Numbered from the stretch's first letter, positions 47,643 through 56,313 are shown. The stretch is DNA of 64,000 bases from Streptomyces olivaceus (GCF_000721235.1 NZ_JOFH01000019.1:165976-229975); one strand, 5' to 3'. Notes: a model not told the origin generated them from the sequence alone. Program-made: numbers and translations.

Positions 47643-47790
47643 CGCCCCGGGTGACCGGCCCGCACCGCCGGGCGGCCCGCACCACCCGCCGGGCCGCACC
47701 ACCCTCGCGGGGGGGGGGCCGCGCCACCCGCGCGGGGGCCGCACCACCCGACGGGCGGCGCCGCCCGGGCGGCCCGCGCTGTCCGGCGGT
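47643..47790. repeat. GC-rich intergenic repeats with a G10 tract
   Basis: Between the amidase stop and the next start, degenerate copies of GGCCGCACCACCCG recur, interrupted by a run of ten G at 47709-47718. The stretch is almost pure G+C. It is unlikely to code. The G run is prone to slippage and to sequencing error. Confidence 0.7.
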
Positions 47791-47808
47791 TCGCGCGACA
47801 ATGGCGGG

Positions 47809-48729
47809 GTGACCGGCACCGACACCTCCGACCCCGCCGCCCTGGCGCCGCGCCTGCCGTCGCCCTCGCAGGAGGTCGTCGACGACCGGTTCGAGCGGCA
47901 CGGTGTCCGACTGCTGCTGAAGCGCGACGACCTGATCCACCCGGAACTCGTCGGCAACAAGTGGCGCAAGCTCGCGCCGAACCTCGCCGCGGCGGACGGG
48001 CGGGCCGTCGTCACCTTCGGCGGCGCCTACTCCAACCACCTGCGCGCCACGGCCGCCGCCGGCCGGCTGCTCGGACTGTCCACGGTGGGTGTCGTGCGCG
48101 GCCAGGAGCTGGCCGGCCTGCCGCTCAACCCCTCCCTGGCCCGGTGCGCCGCCGACGGCATGCGGCTCCACTTCGTCGACCGCGCGGTCTACCGGCGCAA
48201 GACCGAAGCCGAGACGCTGGCGGCGCTCCTGCGCGCGGTGGACGCCGAGGGCGCGTTCGTCGTCCCGGAGGGCGGCAGCAACGCGGCGGCCGTCCGCGGG
48301 TGCCGGGCCCTGGGCGAGGAACTGGCCGGAGAGGCGGACGTGGTCGCCGTCGCCTGCGGCACCGGCGGCACGCTCGCCGGGCTGGCGGCCGGGCTGCCCC
48401 GAGGGCGGCGCGCACTGGGCGTTCCCGTACTCAGGGGCGGATTCCTGGACGGCGACATACGGCGGCTCCAGGACCGCGCGTTCGGCGGGCCGCGCGGCGC
48501 GTGGAGCCTCGACGACCGCTTCCACCACGGCGGCTACGCCCGTACGACGCCGGAGCTGGACTCCTTCGCCGCGGACTTCGAGGCACGGCACGGCCTTCCC
48601 GTGGAACGCGTCTACGTCGCCAAGATGCTGTACGCCCTCAGCGCCCTCGCCCGGGAGGGCGCCTTCCCGCGCGGGACCACCCTGGCGGCGGTCGTCACCG
48701 GCCGCCCCTTCCCCGGGGCGCCGCCCTGA
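47809..48729 (+). CDS. PLP-dependent deaminase/desulfhydrase (ACC deaminase/D-cysteine desulfhydrase family)
   Basis: The protein has 306 residues from GTG 47809. The pyridoxal-phosphate Lys lies in LVGNKWRKLAPNL, followed by VTFGGAYSNHLRATAAAG, which is typical of the fold-type II deaminase subfamily. Phosphate-binding CGTGGTLAGLAAGL is near residue 185. The family includes 1-aminocyclopropane-1-carboxylate deaminase and D-cysteine desulfhydrase. The residues that separate these two were not resolvable by eye, so the substrate is left open. Confidence 0.85.
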   Translation: MTGTDTSDPAALAPRLPSPSQEVVDDRFERHGVRLLLKRDDLIHPELVGNKWRKLAPNLAAADGRAVVTFGGAYSNHLRATAAAGRLLGLSTVGVVRGQELAGLPLNPSLARCAADGMRLHFVDRAVYRRKTEAETLAALLRAVDAEGAFVVPEGGSNAAAVRGCRALGEELAGEADVVAVACGTGGTLAGLAAGLPRGRRALGVPVLRGGFLDGDIRRLQDRAFGGPRGAWSLDDRFHHGGYARTTPELDSFAADFEARHGLPVERVYVAKMLYALSALAREGAFPRGTTLAAVVTGRPFPGAPP

Positions 48730-48796
48730 GCGGGACCGTGCCGCCGGACCCGCCCCCACCACGCCCGCCGTGCCCACCACGCCCGCCCTGCCGCGC

Positions 48797-50389
48797 TCAC
48801 GTCGTTTCCCGGTACGCCGCCGCCTCCTCCAGGTCCAGCCGCCGCAGCAGGGTCCGCAGCATCTCGTCGTCGATGTAGCGGCCGTCCCGCAGCCGCACGA
48901 ACACCTCGCGCTCGGCGCCGATCATCTCCCTGGACAGCCGCCGGTAGGTGTCGTCGACGGTCTCCCCGGTGGCGGAGTTGACCTGGCCGAGCCGTTCCCA
49001 CACCGCGTTGCGGCGGCGCTCCAGGACCGTGCGGAGGCGGTCGGCGAGCGGGCCCGGCAGGGTGTTGCGCTCGTCGGCGAGCAGGTCGTCCAGGCGCTGC
49101 TCGGCGGCCCGGGAGGCCTGTGCCTGGGCGTTGGCCTCCGCCAGTGTCTCGGCCTGCACGTCGTGCCCGGGGAACTTCAGCAGGCGGATCAGCGGCGGCA
49201 GGCTGACGCCCTGGACGACCAGCGTGCCGATGACGGTGGTGAACGTGAGGAAGAGGACGAGGTTGCGCTCGGGGAAGGGCTCGCCGCCGTGCACGGTGAG
49301 CGGAATGGAGAAGGCGATGGCCAGCGAGACCACGCCGCGCATCCCGGCCCAGCCGATCACGAACGGCCCCTTCCAGGAGAGGTCGCCCTCGCGCGCGCGG
49401 ACGCGTGCCGACAGCCGGGGCAGGAAGGTCGCCGGGTACACCCACGCGAACCTCGCCACCGCGACCACGAGGAAGACGGCGAGGGCGTACCGGGCGGCGT
49501 CGGCGACCGCGTAGTCCCCGAGCCCCTTGAGGACGACGGGCAACTGCAGCCCGATGAGGGCGAAGACGGCCGACTCCAGGACGAAGGCGACCATCTTCCA
49601 CACCGCCTCCTCCTGGAGCCGGGTGGCGAAATCGACCTCCCACGCGCGGTGGCCCAGATGGAGCGCCACGACGACCACCGCGAGGACCCCGGAGGCGTGC
49701 ACCTGCTCGGCGACGGCGTACGCGGCGAACGGGATCAGCAGGGAGAGCGTGTTCTGCAGCAGCGCCTCCGTCAGGTGGGTGCGCAGCCAGTGCAGCGGCA
49801 CCATCAGGACCAGGCCGACACCGACGCCGCCCACCGCCGCGATCAGGAACTCGCCGATCCCGCCGGCCCAGGTCGCGCCCTCGCCGACCGCCGCGGCCAG
49901 CGCCACCTTGAAGGCGGTGATGGCGGTGGCGTCGTTCACCAGGGACTCGCCCTGGAGGATCGTGGTGATCCGGGAGGGCAGCCCCACGCGGCGGGCGACC
50001 GCGGTGGCCGCGACGGCGTCCGGGGGCGCCACGACCGCGCCGAGCACCAGGGCCGCGGTCAGCGGCAGGCCCGGCACGATCAGGTACGCGGCGCAGCCCA
50101 CGACGAACGTGGCGAAGAGGACGTAGCCCACGGACAGCAGCGCCACGGGCCGCACCTGGGCCCGCAGGTCCAGGTAGGAGCTGTCGGAGGCCGCCGTGTA
50201 GAGCAACGGGGGCAGCAGGAGGGGCAGAACGATGTGCGGGTCGAGGGTGTAGTCGGGCACACCGGGGACGTAGCTCACCGCCAGCCCCACCGCGACGAGC
50301 AGCAGCGGCCCCGGTACCGGTACCCGCCGCCCCGCCGCGGCGACCGCGGCGCTGCCCGCCACCAGCAACAGCAGCGGCATCACGTGCAT
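48797..50389 (-). CDS. Na+/H+ antiporter (CPA1/NhaP-type)
   Basis: The protein has 530 residues from ATG 50389 (MHVMPLLLLVAGS). Twelve or so membrane segments are visible, including LPLTAALVLGAVVAPPDAVAATAVARRV and GESLVNDATAITAF, the discontinuous helix region of CPA1 antiporters. It ends in a 130-residue helical cytosolic tail (LAEANAQAQASRAAEQRLDDLLADERNTL). It exchanges cytosolic Na+ for external H+ for pH and salt homeostasis. It is divergent from a UBP zinc-finger gene 61 bases away. Confidence 0.92.
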   Translation of the reverse strand: MHVMPLLLLVAGSAAVAAAGRRVPVPGPLLLVAVGLAVSYVPGVPDYTLDPHIVLPLLLPPLLYTAASDSSYLDLRAQVRPVALLSVGYVLFATFVVGCAAYLIVPGLPLTAALVLGAVVAPPDAVAATAVARRVGLPSRITTILQGESLVNDATAITAFKVALAAAVGEGATWAGGIGEFLIAAVGGVGVGLVLMVPLHWLRTHLTEALLQNTLSLLIPFAAYAVAEQVHASGVLAVVVVALHLGHRAWEVDFATRLQEEAVWKMVAFVLESAVFALIGLQLPVVLKGLGDYAVADAARYALAVFLVVAVARFAWVYPATFLPRLSARVRAREGDLSWKGPFVIGWAGMRGVVSLAIAFSIPLTVHGGEPFPERNLVLFLTFTTVIGTLVVQGVSLPPLIRLLKFPGHDVQAETLAEANAQAQASRAAEQRLDDLLADERNTLPGPLADRLRTVLERRRNAVWERLGQVNSATGETVDDTYRRLSREMIGAEREVFVRLRDGRYIDDEMLRTLLRRLDLEEAAAYRETT

Positions 50390-50450
50390 CGTCCTCGCCC
50401 GCCCTCTTTTTCCGCGCGGTGGTCCGCACGCCCGTCGTAACCTGGCAATC

Positions 50451-50711
50451 ATGAAACAGTGCACGCACGCCGACGCGCTGCCGCACCCGGAACCGGAACC
50501 GCGCGGCGAGACCTGCCCGGAGTGTCTGGCCGAGGGCACGGACCCGGTGCAGCTGAGACTGTGCCTCGACTGCGGTCACGTCGGCTGCTGCGACTCCTCC
50601 CCCGGGCAGCATGCGACGGCGCACCACAAGGAGACGGGCCATCCGGTGATGCGCACCTTCGAACCCGGGGAAAGCTGGCGCTGGTGCTTCGTCGACCATG
50701 TCCTCGTGTGA
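50451..50711 (+). CDS. UBP-type zinc finger protein
   Basis: The protein has 86 residues from ATG 50451 (MKQCTHADALP). The zinc-binding pattern CTHAD, CPECLAEG, LRLCLDCGHVGCCDSSPGQHATAHHKETGHPV and W(R)WCFVDH is that of UBP (ZnF-UBP) domains, which in eukaryotes bind ubiquitin C-termini. Bacterial versions are often encoded beside or fused to Na+/H+ antiporters. Here the antiporter is divergent with 61 bases between starts, so shared regulation or a regulatory role on transport is likely. Confidence 0.9.
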   Translation: MKQCTHADALPHPEPEPRGETCPECLAEGTDPVQLRLCLDCGHVGCCDSSPGQHATAHHKETGHPVMRTFEPGESWRWCFVDHVLV

Positions 50712-50829
50712 GTCCCCGCGGGACCTCGTCCCGGGACGGTTCGACCGTCTGACGTCTGGGTACGTCAACCCGGCGCGCGCTCTTCCGATTTGGGCCCGCC
50801 CAACCCCTAGCCACTGTGCGTGTTCGTGT

Positions 50830-50857
50830 GTTTACCATGAGTGACAGCAAGGGGTTG
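50830..50857 (+). promoter_or_regulatory. Candidate SigB/SigH-type promoter upstream of ushX-sigH
   Basis: GTTTAC (50830-50835), a 16-base spacer and GGGTTG (50852-50857) resemble the GTTT...GGGTAT promoters of SigB-like sigma factors, with two mismatches at -10. It lies about 115 bases upstream of ushX. Autoregulation of the sigH operon under osmotic stress would fit. Confidence 0.35.
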
Positions 50858-50973
50858 GGGTTGCGGGACAGGAAAGTTCGGAGCGCGATAACGTCACCGC
50901 TGAACCACGTATCGCGTTACCCCCGAGGGGCGACCCTCGGCCCTTTGACGCTTGTACCACCTTGGAGGTGAGG

Positions 50974-51387
50974 GTGTCCCAGATCGCAGGCGAGCCCGGG
51001 ACCCAGGACTTCGTGGAAGTCCGGCTGCCGGCCGCGGGTGCCTACCTGTCGGTGCTGCGTACGGCGACGGCCGGCCTCGCAGCCCGCTTGGACTTCACCC
51101 TCGACGAGATCGAGGATCTGCGTATCGCAGTCGACGAGGCCTGCGCGATCCTGCTTCAGCAGGCCGTGCCGGGCTCGGTGCTCAGCTGCGTCTTCCGCCT
51201 TGTCGACGACTCGCTCGAGGTCACCGTCTCGGCGCCGACCACGGACGGCCACGCCCCCTCGCGGGACACCTTCGCGTGGACGGTGCTGTCCGCCCTCGCG
51301 GGCAAGGTCTCCTCCGCCGTGGACGAGGACAAGACCGTTTCGATCAGCCTCTACAAACAGCGCGGCGCGGGACCCGGGCCGGCGTGA
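50974..51387 (+). CDS. ushX: Anti-sigma factor (RsbW-like kinase), partner of SigH
   Basis: The protein has 137 residues from GTG 50974 (VSQIAGEPG), with GGAGGTGAG just upstream. It has a GHKL ATPase-like fold: DLRIAVDEACAILLQ corresponds to the N-box and TVSISLYKQ is the last strand. The G1 box is weak, as in many Streptomyces RsbW relatives. It is known in S. coelicolor as UshX or PrsH, which binds and inhibits SigH. The stop overlaps the sigH GTG by 4 bases (GTGA), giving coupled synthesis. Confidence 0.93.
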   Translation: MSQIAGEPGTQDFVEVRLPAAGAYLSVLRTATAGLAARLDFTLDEIEDLRIAVDEACAILLQQAVPGSVLSCVFRLVDDSLEVTVSAPTTDGHAPSRDTFAWTVLSALAGKVSSAVDEDKTVSISLYKQRGAGPGPA

Positions 51388-52469
51388 CGAACGGGGACGG
51401 GCCGGTGCGGGACGAAGAGCGCGGCACACGGGAGCTGTCGGCCGGGGGCGCACGTTCTGAGGGCGAGGCCCGGCGTACGGCGGACGGCATCGACGGCATC
51501 CCCGAGCAGGCCCGACCGCATCCGGTGGACGAGACCTCGCCCGAGGCCGTTCCGCCGGGCGAAGGGCAGCGGGCCGGGGACACCCCGGCCCGCCCCGGCC
51601 CGGCGGAGGCGGGAGCTCGGGAAAGGGCGACGGGCGGGACGATGAGCGAGCACGAGCGACACTCCGAAGACGGCGTGCCCGGTGCACGGGGCGCGCAGGG
51701 CACGCGGCACGACCCGCAGGACCGCAGCGGAGCGCGTCTGCTGTTCACCGAGTTGCGCACCCTGGCGAAGGACAGCCCCGAGTACGCGGAGCTGCGCAAC
51801 CGGCTGGTCCGCATGCACCTGCCCCTCGTGGAGCACCTCGCGCGCCGTTTCCGCAACCGCGGCGAGCCCCTGGACGACCTCACCCAGGTCGCCACCATCG
51901 GACTCATCAAGTCGGTCGACCGCTTCGACCCGGACCGCGGGGTGGAGTTCTCGACGTACGCGACTCCCACGGTCGTCGGCGAGATCAAGCGGCACTTCCG
52001 GGACAAGGGCTGGGCGGTGCGGGTCCCGCGCAGGCTGCAGGAGCTGCGGCTGGCCCTGACGACCGCGACGGCGGAGCTCTCGCAGCTGCACGGGCGCTCC
52101 CCCACCGTCCACGAGCTCGCCCAGAAGCTGTCGATCTCCGAGGAGGAGGTCCTGGAGGGCCTGGAGTCGGCCAACGCCTACTCCACCCTGTCCCTGGACG
52201 TCCCGGACACCGACGACGAGTCCCCGGCGGTGGCGGACACGCTCGGCGCCGAGGACGAGGCGCTGGAGGGGGTCGAGTACCGCGAGTCCCTCAAGCCGCT
52301 CCTGGAGGACCTGCCGCCGCGGGAGAAGCGGATCCTGCTGCTGCGCTTCTTCGGGAACATGACCCAGTCCCAGATCGCGCAGGAGGTCGGGATCTCGCAG
52401 ATGCACGTGTCACGGCTGCTCGCCCGCACGCTGGCGCAGCTGCGGGAGAAGCTGCTGGTCGAGGAGTAG
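51384..52469 (+). CDS. sigH: SigB-like stress sigma factor SigH
   Basis: The protein has 361 residues from GTG 51384; a second start, ATG 51642 (MSEHERHSED), would give 275 residues. The N-terminal 100 residues are acidic and disordered. Sigma region 2 is NRLVRMHLPLVEHLARRFRNRGEPLDDLTQVATIGLIKSVDRFDP, then VEFSTYATPTVVGEIKRHFRDKGWAVRVPRRL. Region 3 is HGRSPTVHELAQKL and region 4 GNMTQSQIAQEVGISQMHVSRLLARTL. It is a group 3 sigma factor of the osmotic-stress and sporulation type. Multiple isoforms by start choice and processing are reported in S. coelicolor. Confidence 0.95.
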   Translation: MTNGDGPVRDEERGTRELSAGGARSEGEARRTADGIDGIPEQARPHPVDETSPEAVPPGEGQRAGDTPARPGPAEAGARERATGGTMSEHERHSEDGVPGARGAQGTRHDPQDRSGARLLFTELRTLAKDSPEYAELRNRLVRMHLPLVEHLARRFRNRGEPLDDLTQVATIGLIKSVDRFDPDRGVEFSTYATPTVVGEIKRHFRDKGWAVRVPRRLQELRLALTTATAELSQLHGRSPTVHELAQKLSISEEEVLEGLESANAYSTLSLDVPDTDDESPAVADTLGAEDEALEGVEYRESLKPLLEDLPPREKRILLLRFFGNMTQSQIAQEVGISQMHVSRLLARTLAQLREKLLVEE

Positions 52470-52525
52470 CCGCCGGACGCCGCTCGTGGTCGCGCCGCAG
52501 ACCACCGGGGCAGCGGTCGGCCCGG

Positions 52526-52993
52526 TTACTTCCCGGCGTCCCCCGACGGCCGGCCGGAGTTGCCCGGCCCCCGGATGCCGAGGGCGAGGGTGGTCGTGGG
52601 ATTGACGAGCAGCACAAGACCGGTGACGGCCGCCGCACCGAGCACGACGCCCGCCGGGACGGCCAGGCCGTCGGCCCGCAGCATGTTGTAGGCCACGGGC
52701 AGCGCCATGAGCTGCGTGATGACGGCCGGCCCCCGGCTCCAGCCCTTCATGGCCAGCAGTCCGCGAGCGGCGAGCAGCGGCAGCAGCGCGAGGACGATCA
52801 GGGTCACGCCGCCGGTGAGCGCCGAGGTCCGGTCGTCGGGGTGGCCGGTGAGACCCCCCACGAGCATCCAGGCGCCGCCCACGACGAGCGCCGCCCCCTC
52901 GAACGCGGCCAGCGCGGCCGCGGCGGTCAGCCGGCCGGGACGGGGCTCCGCGTCGTCGGCGGCTTCGGGGGCTGGGGTCTGCTCACTACTCAC
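52526..52993 (-). CDS. Small integral membrane protein, function unknown
   Basis: The protein has 155 residues from GTG 52993. A 20-residue acidic tail is followed by four membrane segments (about 25-45, 58-78, 90-103 and 112-130) with short loops. The C-terminal tail RGPGNSGRPSGDAGK is polar. No catalytic motif is visible. It is convergent with sigH and divergent from the lipid-kinase-like gene. I do not recognise a characterised family. Confidence 0.7.
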   Translation of the reverse strand: MSSEQTPAPEAADDAEPRPGRLTAAAALAAFEGAALVVGGAWMLVGGLTGHPDDRTSALTGGVTLIVLALLPLLAARGLLAMKGWSRGPAVITQLMALPVAYNMLRADGLAVPAGVVLGAAAVTGLVLLVNPTTTLALGIRGPGNSGRPSGDAGK

Positions 52994-53120
52994 CCCTGCA
53001 GGGTAGCCCTCGGGGCACGGGCGGCCGCGGCGGTGTCGGACCTATCACGCGCGCCGGGGGTGCGTGGGGTTCTTCACCTCGGTCTGGGCCGAGTACCACC
53101 CAGTAGGTACCCTGCAGACC

Positions 53121-54089
53121 ATGCGTGCACTTCTCGTGGTCAATCCGGCGGCAACCACCACGAGCGCGCGCACGCGCGACGTGCTGATCCATGCTCTCGC
53201 CAGCGAGATGAAGCTGGAGGCGGTCACCACCGAGTACCGCGGCCACGCCCGGGACCTCGGCAGACAGGCCGCGCAGAGCGACGACATCGAGCTGGTGGTG
53301 GCCCTCGGCGGCGACGGCACGGTGAACGAGGTCGTCAACGGCCTGCTGCACGGCGGCCCCGACCCGGACCACCTGCCCGGCCTCGCGGTGGTCCCCGGTG
53401 GATCCACCAACGTGTTCGCCCGCGCCCTCGGTTTGCCCAACCACGCGGTGGAGGCCACCGGCGCCCTGCTGGACGCGCTGCGCGAGGGGCGCGAGCGGAC
53501 GGTCGGCCTGGGGCTCGCCTCGGGCACGCCGGGCACGGAGGACGAGGCGGTCCCGGAGCGCTGGTTCACCTTCAACGCCGGGCTGGGCTTCGACGCCGGC
53601 GTCGTCGGCCGCGTCGAGCAGCACCGCGAGCGGGGCAAGAAGTCGACCCACGCCCTCTACGTCCGCCAGGTGATGCGCGCGCTGGTCGGGGAGCCGCACC
53701 GCCGCCACGGGACGATCACCCTGGAGCGGGAGGGCGCGGACCCGGTCACCGACCTGGTGCTGTCCATAGTCTCGAACACGTGCCCCTGGACGTTCCTCGG
53801 CAACCGTCCGATCTACGCGTCCCCCGAGGCGTCGTTCGACACCGCCCTGGACGTGTTCGGTCTCAGCCGGCTCTCGGCGGGCGCGGTCGCCCGGTATGGC
53901 ACGCAGTTGCTCACTTCGTCCCCCGAGCGCGGACCGCGCGGACGGCATGCCGTCTCCCTGCACGATCTGACGGGCTTCACCTTGCATTCGAAGGTGCCTC
54001 TCCCCCTTCAGATGGACGGTGACCACCTCGGGCTGCGGACCAGCGTGACGTTCACAGGCGTACGCCGTGCACTGCGTGTGATTGTGTGA
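53121..54089 (+). CDS. Diacylglycerol kinase catalytic-domain (lipid kinase) protein
   Basis: The protein has 322 residues from ATG 53121 (MRALLVVNPAA). The DAGK_cat fold is shown by LLVVNPAATT at the start, the ATP-binding VVALGGDGTVNEVVNGLL and VVPGGSTNVFARALGLP. The C-terminal lobe has FTFNAGLGFDAGVVGRVE and ASFDTALDVFGL. It should phosphorylate a lipid alcohol such as diacylglycerol or a sphingosine-like lipid at the membrane. It lacks a signal peptide. The wblE gene follows after about 320 bases. Confidence 0.9.
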   Translation: MRALLVVNPAATTTSARTRDVLIHALASEMKLEAVTTEYRGHARDLGRQAAQSDDIELVVALGGDGTVNEVVNGLLHGGPDPDHLPGLAVVPGGSTNVFARALGLPNHAVEATGALLDALREGRERTVGLGLASGTPGTEDEAVPERWFTFNAGLGFDAGVVGRVEQHRERGKKSTHALYVRQVMRALVGEPHRRHGTITLEREGADPVTDLVLSIVSNTCPWTFLGNRPIYASPEASFDTALDVFGLSRLSAGAVARYGTQLLTSSPERGPRGRHAVSLHDLTGFTLHSKVPLPLQMDGDHLGLRTSVTFTGVRRALRVIV

Positions 54090-54408
54090 GCAGAAGCGGC
54101 GAAAGTCCTTTCACTCGAACGTTTAGGCCAGGGTCCACCCCATGGAAGTACGGCTGTGACCTAGTCGACACCGAAGAATCAAAAAAAACTTTCCGGAAGG
54201 GGTTGTATCCGCCGCCGAGGTTTGCGAGTCTCTTCTTGGCGATCGGGACGGCCCGCAGAACCAGCCTCCACAGATCACCGGAACCCCTCTTCAAACCACA
54301 GGACCACGCCAGGGAACCTGGCTGTAGGCCCTTCCCTTGTTGAGGGATTCGTGAAAGCGTTCACATTCACAAGCAATCCGCACGTAATACCAAGGAGAGG
54401 TAGCAGCC
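54090..54408 (+). promoter_or_regulatory. Leader/promoter region of wblE with GTGAA-N4-TTCAC dyad
   Basis: This 319-base space has no gene. A perfect dyad GTGAA-AGCG-TTCAC at 54351-54364 is followed by a second ATTCAC, 45-60 bases before the wblE start. A run of eight A at 54182 is unusual in this genome. A GGGAAC near 54312 was considered as a SigR -35 but the spacing to GTT is poor. Confidence 0.45.
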
Positions 54409-54666
54409 ATGGACTGGCGTCACCGCGCCGTTTGCCGCGAGGAAGACCCCGAGCTCTTCTTCCCCATCGGCAACACCGGTCCCGCGCTGCTGCAGATCGA
54501 GGAAGCCAAGGCCGTCTGCCGTCGCTGCCCTGTCATGGAGCAGTGCCTGCAGTGGGCGCTCGAGTCCGGTCAGGACTCCGGCGTCTGGGGTGGTCTCAGC
54601 GAGGACGAGCGTCGCGCGATGAAGCGCCGTGCCGCCCGCAACCGGGCTCGTCAGGCATCCGCCTGA
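54409..54666 (+). CDS. wblE: WhiB-like transcription factor WblE
   Basis: The protein has 85 residues from ATG 54409, preceded by GGAGAGG. Four cysteines for a [4Fe-4S] cluster are present: Cys9, Cys37, Cys40 (CRRC) and Cys46. The G-V/I-W-G-G turn is SGVWGG, and the C-terminal basic helix RRAMKRRAARNRARQ contacts DNA. The sequence is the very conserved actinobacterial WblE/WhiB1-like type, which partners with the principal sigma factor. A strong hairpin follows. Confidence 0.95.
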   Translation: MDWRHRAVCREEDPELFFPIGNTGPALLQIEEAKAVCRRCPVMEQCLQWALESGQDSGVWGGLSEDERRAMKRRAARNRARQASA

Positions 54667-54802
54667 CCAGCCGCCCCTACTGACAGCCTCAGCTTGGCGG
54701 CGTGTACAGCGCGTACACATCCCCCGCCCCCGAGCCGCAGCGCGCAGTACCCCCCGATGAGCATCGGGACGATGCATCGCACGAGCACTGGCCTCGGACC
54801 TT

Positions 54803-54838
54803 CACCGGTCCGGGGCTTTTTGCTGCCCCGGACCGGTG
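54803..54838. terminator. Bidirectional hairpin between wblE and the pdtaS-like gene
   Basis: CACCGGTCCGGGG and its complement form a perfect 13-bp stem with a CTTTTTGCTG loop. It separates convergent genes and could terminate both. Confidence 0.8.
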
Positions 54839-54846
54839 CTTCGCGA

Positions 54847-56313
54847 CTACTTCTCCGTGGGCACCGGAATGTCCAGGATCACGCGCGTGCCGCGGTCGGG
54901 GGCCGGGACCATGTCGAAGGTGCCGCCCAACTCGCCCTCCACCAGGGTGCGTACGATCTGCAGCCCGAGGTTCCCCGAGCGGTGCGGGTCGAAGTCCTGG
55001 GGCAGGCCGACGCCGTCGTCCTGGACGGTGACCAGCAGCCGGGCCTCCTTCGTCGTGCCGCCGCGGACCGCGGAGACCTCCACCGTGCCGGTGTCGCTGT
55101 CGCGGAAACCGTGTTCCAGCGCGTTCTGCAGGACCTCGGTCAGCACCATGGACAGCGGGGTGGCGACCTCGGCGTCGAGGATGCCGAAGCGGCCGGTGCG
55201 CCGGCCCGTGACCCGGCCCGGCGAGATCTCCGCCACCATCGCCAGCACGCGGTCGGCGATCTCGTCGAACTCCACGCGCTCGTCCAGGTTCTGGGAGAGC
55301 GTCTCGTGCACGATCGCGATCGAACCGACCCTGCGCACGGCCTCCTCCAGCGCCTCGCGGCCCCGGTCGGACTCGATGCGCCGGGCCTGGAGGCGCAGCA
55401 GGGCCGCCACGGTCTGCAGGTTGTTCTTCACCCGGTGGTGGATCTCCCGGATGGTGGCGTCCTTGGTGATCAACTCGCGCTCGCGGCGTCGCAGTTCCGT
55501 GACGTCCCGCAGGAGCACCAGCGAACCGATGCGCGTGCCCTTGGGCTTGAGGGGAATGGCGCGGAACTGGATCACCCCGTCGTGCGCCTCGATCTCGAAC
55601 TCGCGCGGCGCCCAGCCGCTGGCCACCTTGGCGAGCGCCTCGTCCACCGGGCCGCGGGACGGGGCGAGTTCGGCGGTGGTGCGGCCGAGGTGGTGGCCGA
55701 CCAGGTCGGCGGCCAGGCCCATGCGGTGGTAGGCCGACAGGGCGTTCGGGGAGGCGTACTGCACGATGCCGTCCCCGTCGACCCGGATCAGGCCGTCGCC
55801 GACGCGGGGCGAGGCGTCCATGTCGAGCTGCTGGTTCTCGAACGGGAAGGCGCCGGCCGCGATCATCTGTGCGAGGTCGGAGGCGCTCTGGAGGTACGTC
55901 AGCTCCAGGCGGCTCGGTGTCCGCACGGTGAGCAGGTTGGTGTTGCGGGCGATGACGCCCAGGACGCGTCCCTGGCGGCGTACGGGAATGGACTCCACGC
56001 GGACCGGGACCTCTTCGCGCCACTCGGGGTCGCCCTCGCGCACGATGCGGCCCTCGTCCAGCGCGGCGTCCAGCATGGGGCGCCGGCCGCGCGGGACCAG
56101 GTGGCCGACCATGTCGTCCTGGTACGAGGTGGGGCCGGTGTTCGGCCGCATCTGGGCGACGGAGACGTACCGCGTGCCGTCCCGGGTGGGGACCCACAGG
56201 ACCAGGTCGGCGAAGGAGAGGTCGGAGAGGAGCTGCCACTCCGAGACCAGCAGGTGGAGCCACTCGAGAGCGGAGTCGTCGAGCGCTGTGTGCTGGCGTA
56301 CGAGTTCGTTCAT
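54847..56313 (-). CDS. pdtaS: PdtaS-like sensor histidine kinase (GAF-PAS-HisKA_2)
   Basis: The protein has 488 residues from ATG 56313 (MNELVRQHTAL). An N-terminal GAF-like domain (about 1-150) is followed by a PAS domain (LIRVDGDGIVQYASPNALSAYHRMG, then VLLRDVTELRRRERE). The HisKA_2 dimerisation box is IREIHHRVKNNLQTVAALLRLQARR and the ATPase has EVLQNALEHGF and DDGVGLPQDFD. This cytosolic architecture matches PdtaS, which phosphorylates the ANTAR-type antiterminator PdtaR; no pdtaR gene lies in the window. It senses a soluble signal, as no membrane segments are present. Confidence 0.88.
   Translation of the reverse strand: MNELVRQHTALDDSALEWLHLLVSEWQLLSDLSFADLVLWVPTRDGTRYVSVAQMRPNTGPTSYQDDMVGHLVPRGRRPMLDAALDEGRIVREGDPEWREEVPVRVESIPVRRQGRVLGVIARNTNLLTVRTPSRLELTYLQSASDLAQMIAAGAFPFENQQLDMDASPRVGDGLIRVDGDGIVQYASPNALSAYHRMGLAADLVGHHLGRTTAELAPSRGPVDEALAKVASGWAPREFEIEAHDGVIQFRAIPLKPKGTRIGSLVLLRDVTELRRRERELITKDATIREIHHRVKNNLQTVAALLRLQARRIESDRGREALEEAVRRVGSIAIVHETLSQNLDERVEFDEIADRVLAMVAEISPGRVTGRRTGRFGILDAEVATPLSMVLTEVLQNALEHGFRDSDTGTVEVSAVRGGTTKEARLLVTVQDDGVGLPQDFDPHRSGNLGLQIVRTLVEGELGGTFDMVPAPDRGTRVILDIPVPTEK

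Noticed and set aside
54180..54205. Minus-strand terminator made of TTCCGGAA and a T8 run
   Set aside because: The dyad has no room for a loop, and no minus-strand gene ends just upstream.
54311..54336. SigR-type promoter (GGGAAC ... GTT) for wblE
   Set aside because: The spacing is about 21 bases rather than 18-19, so the match is not convincing.
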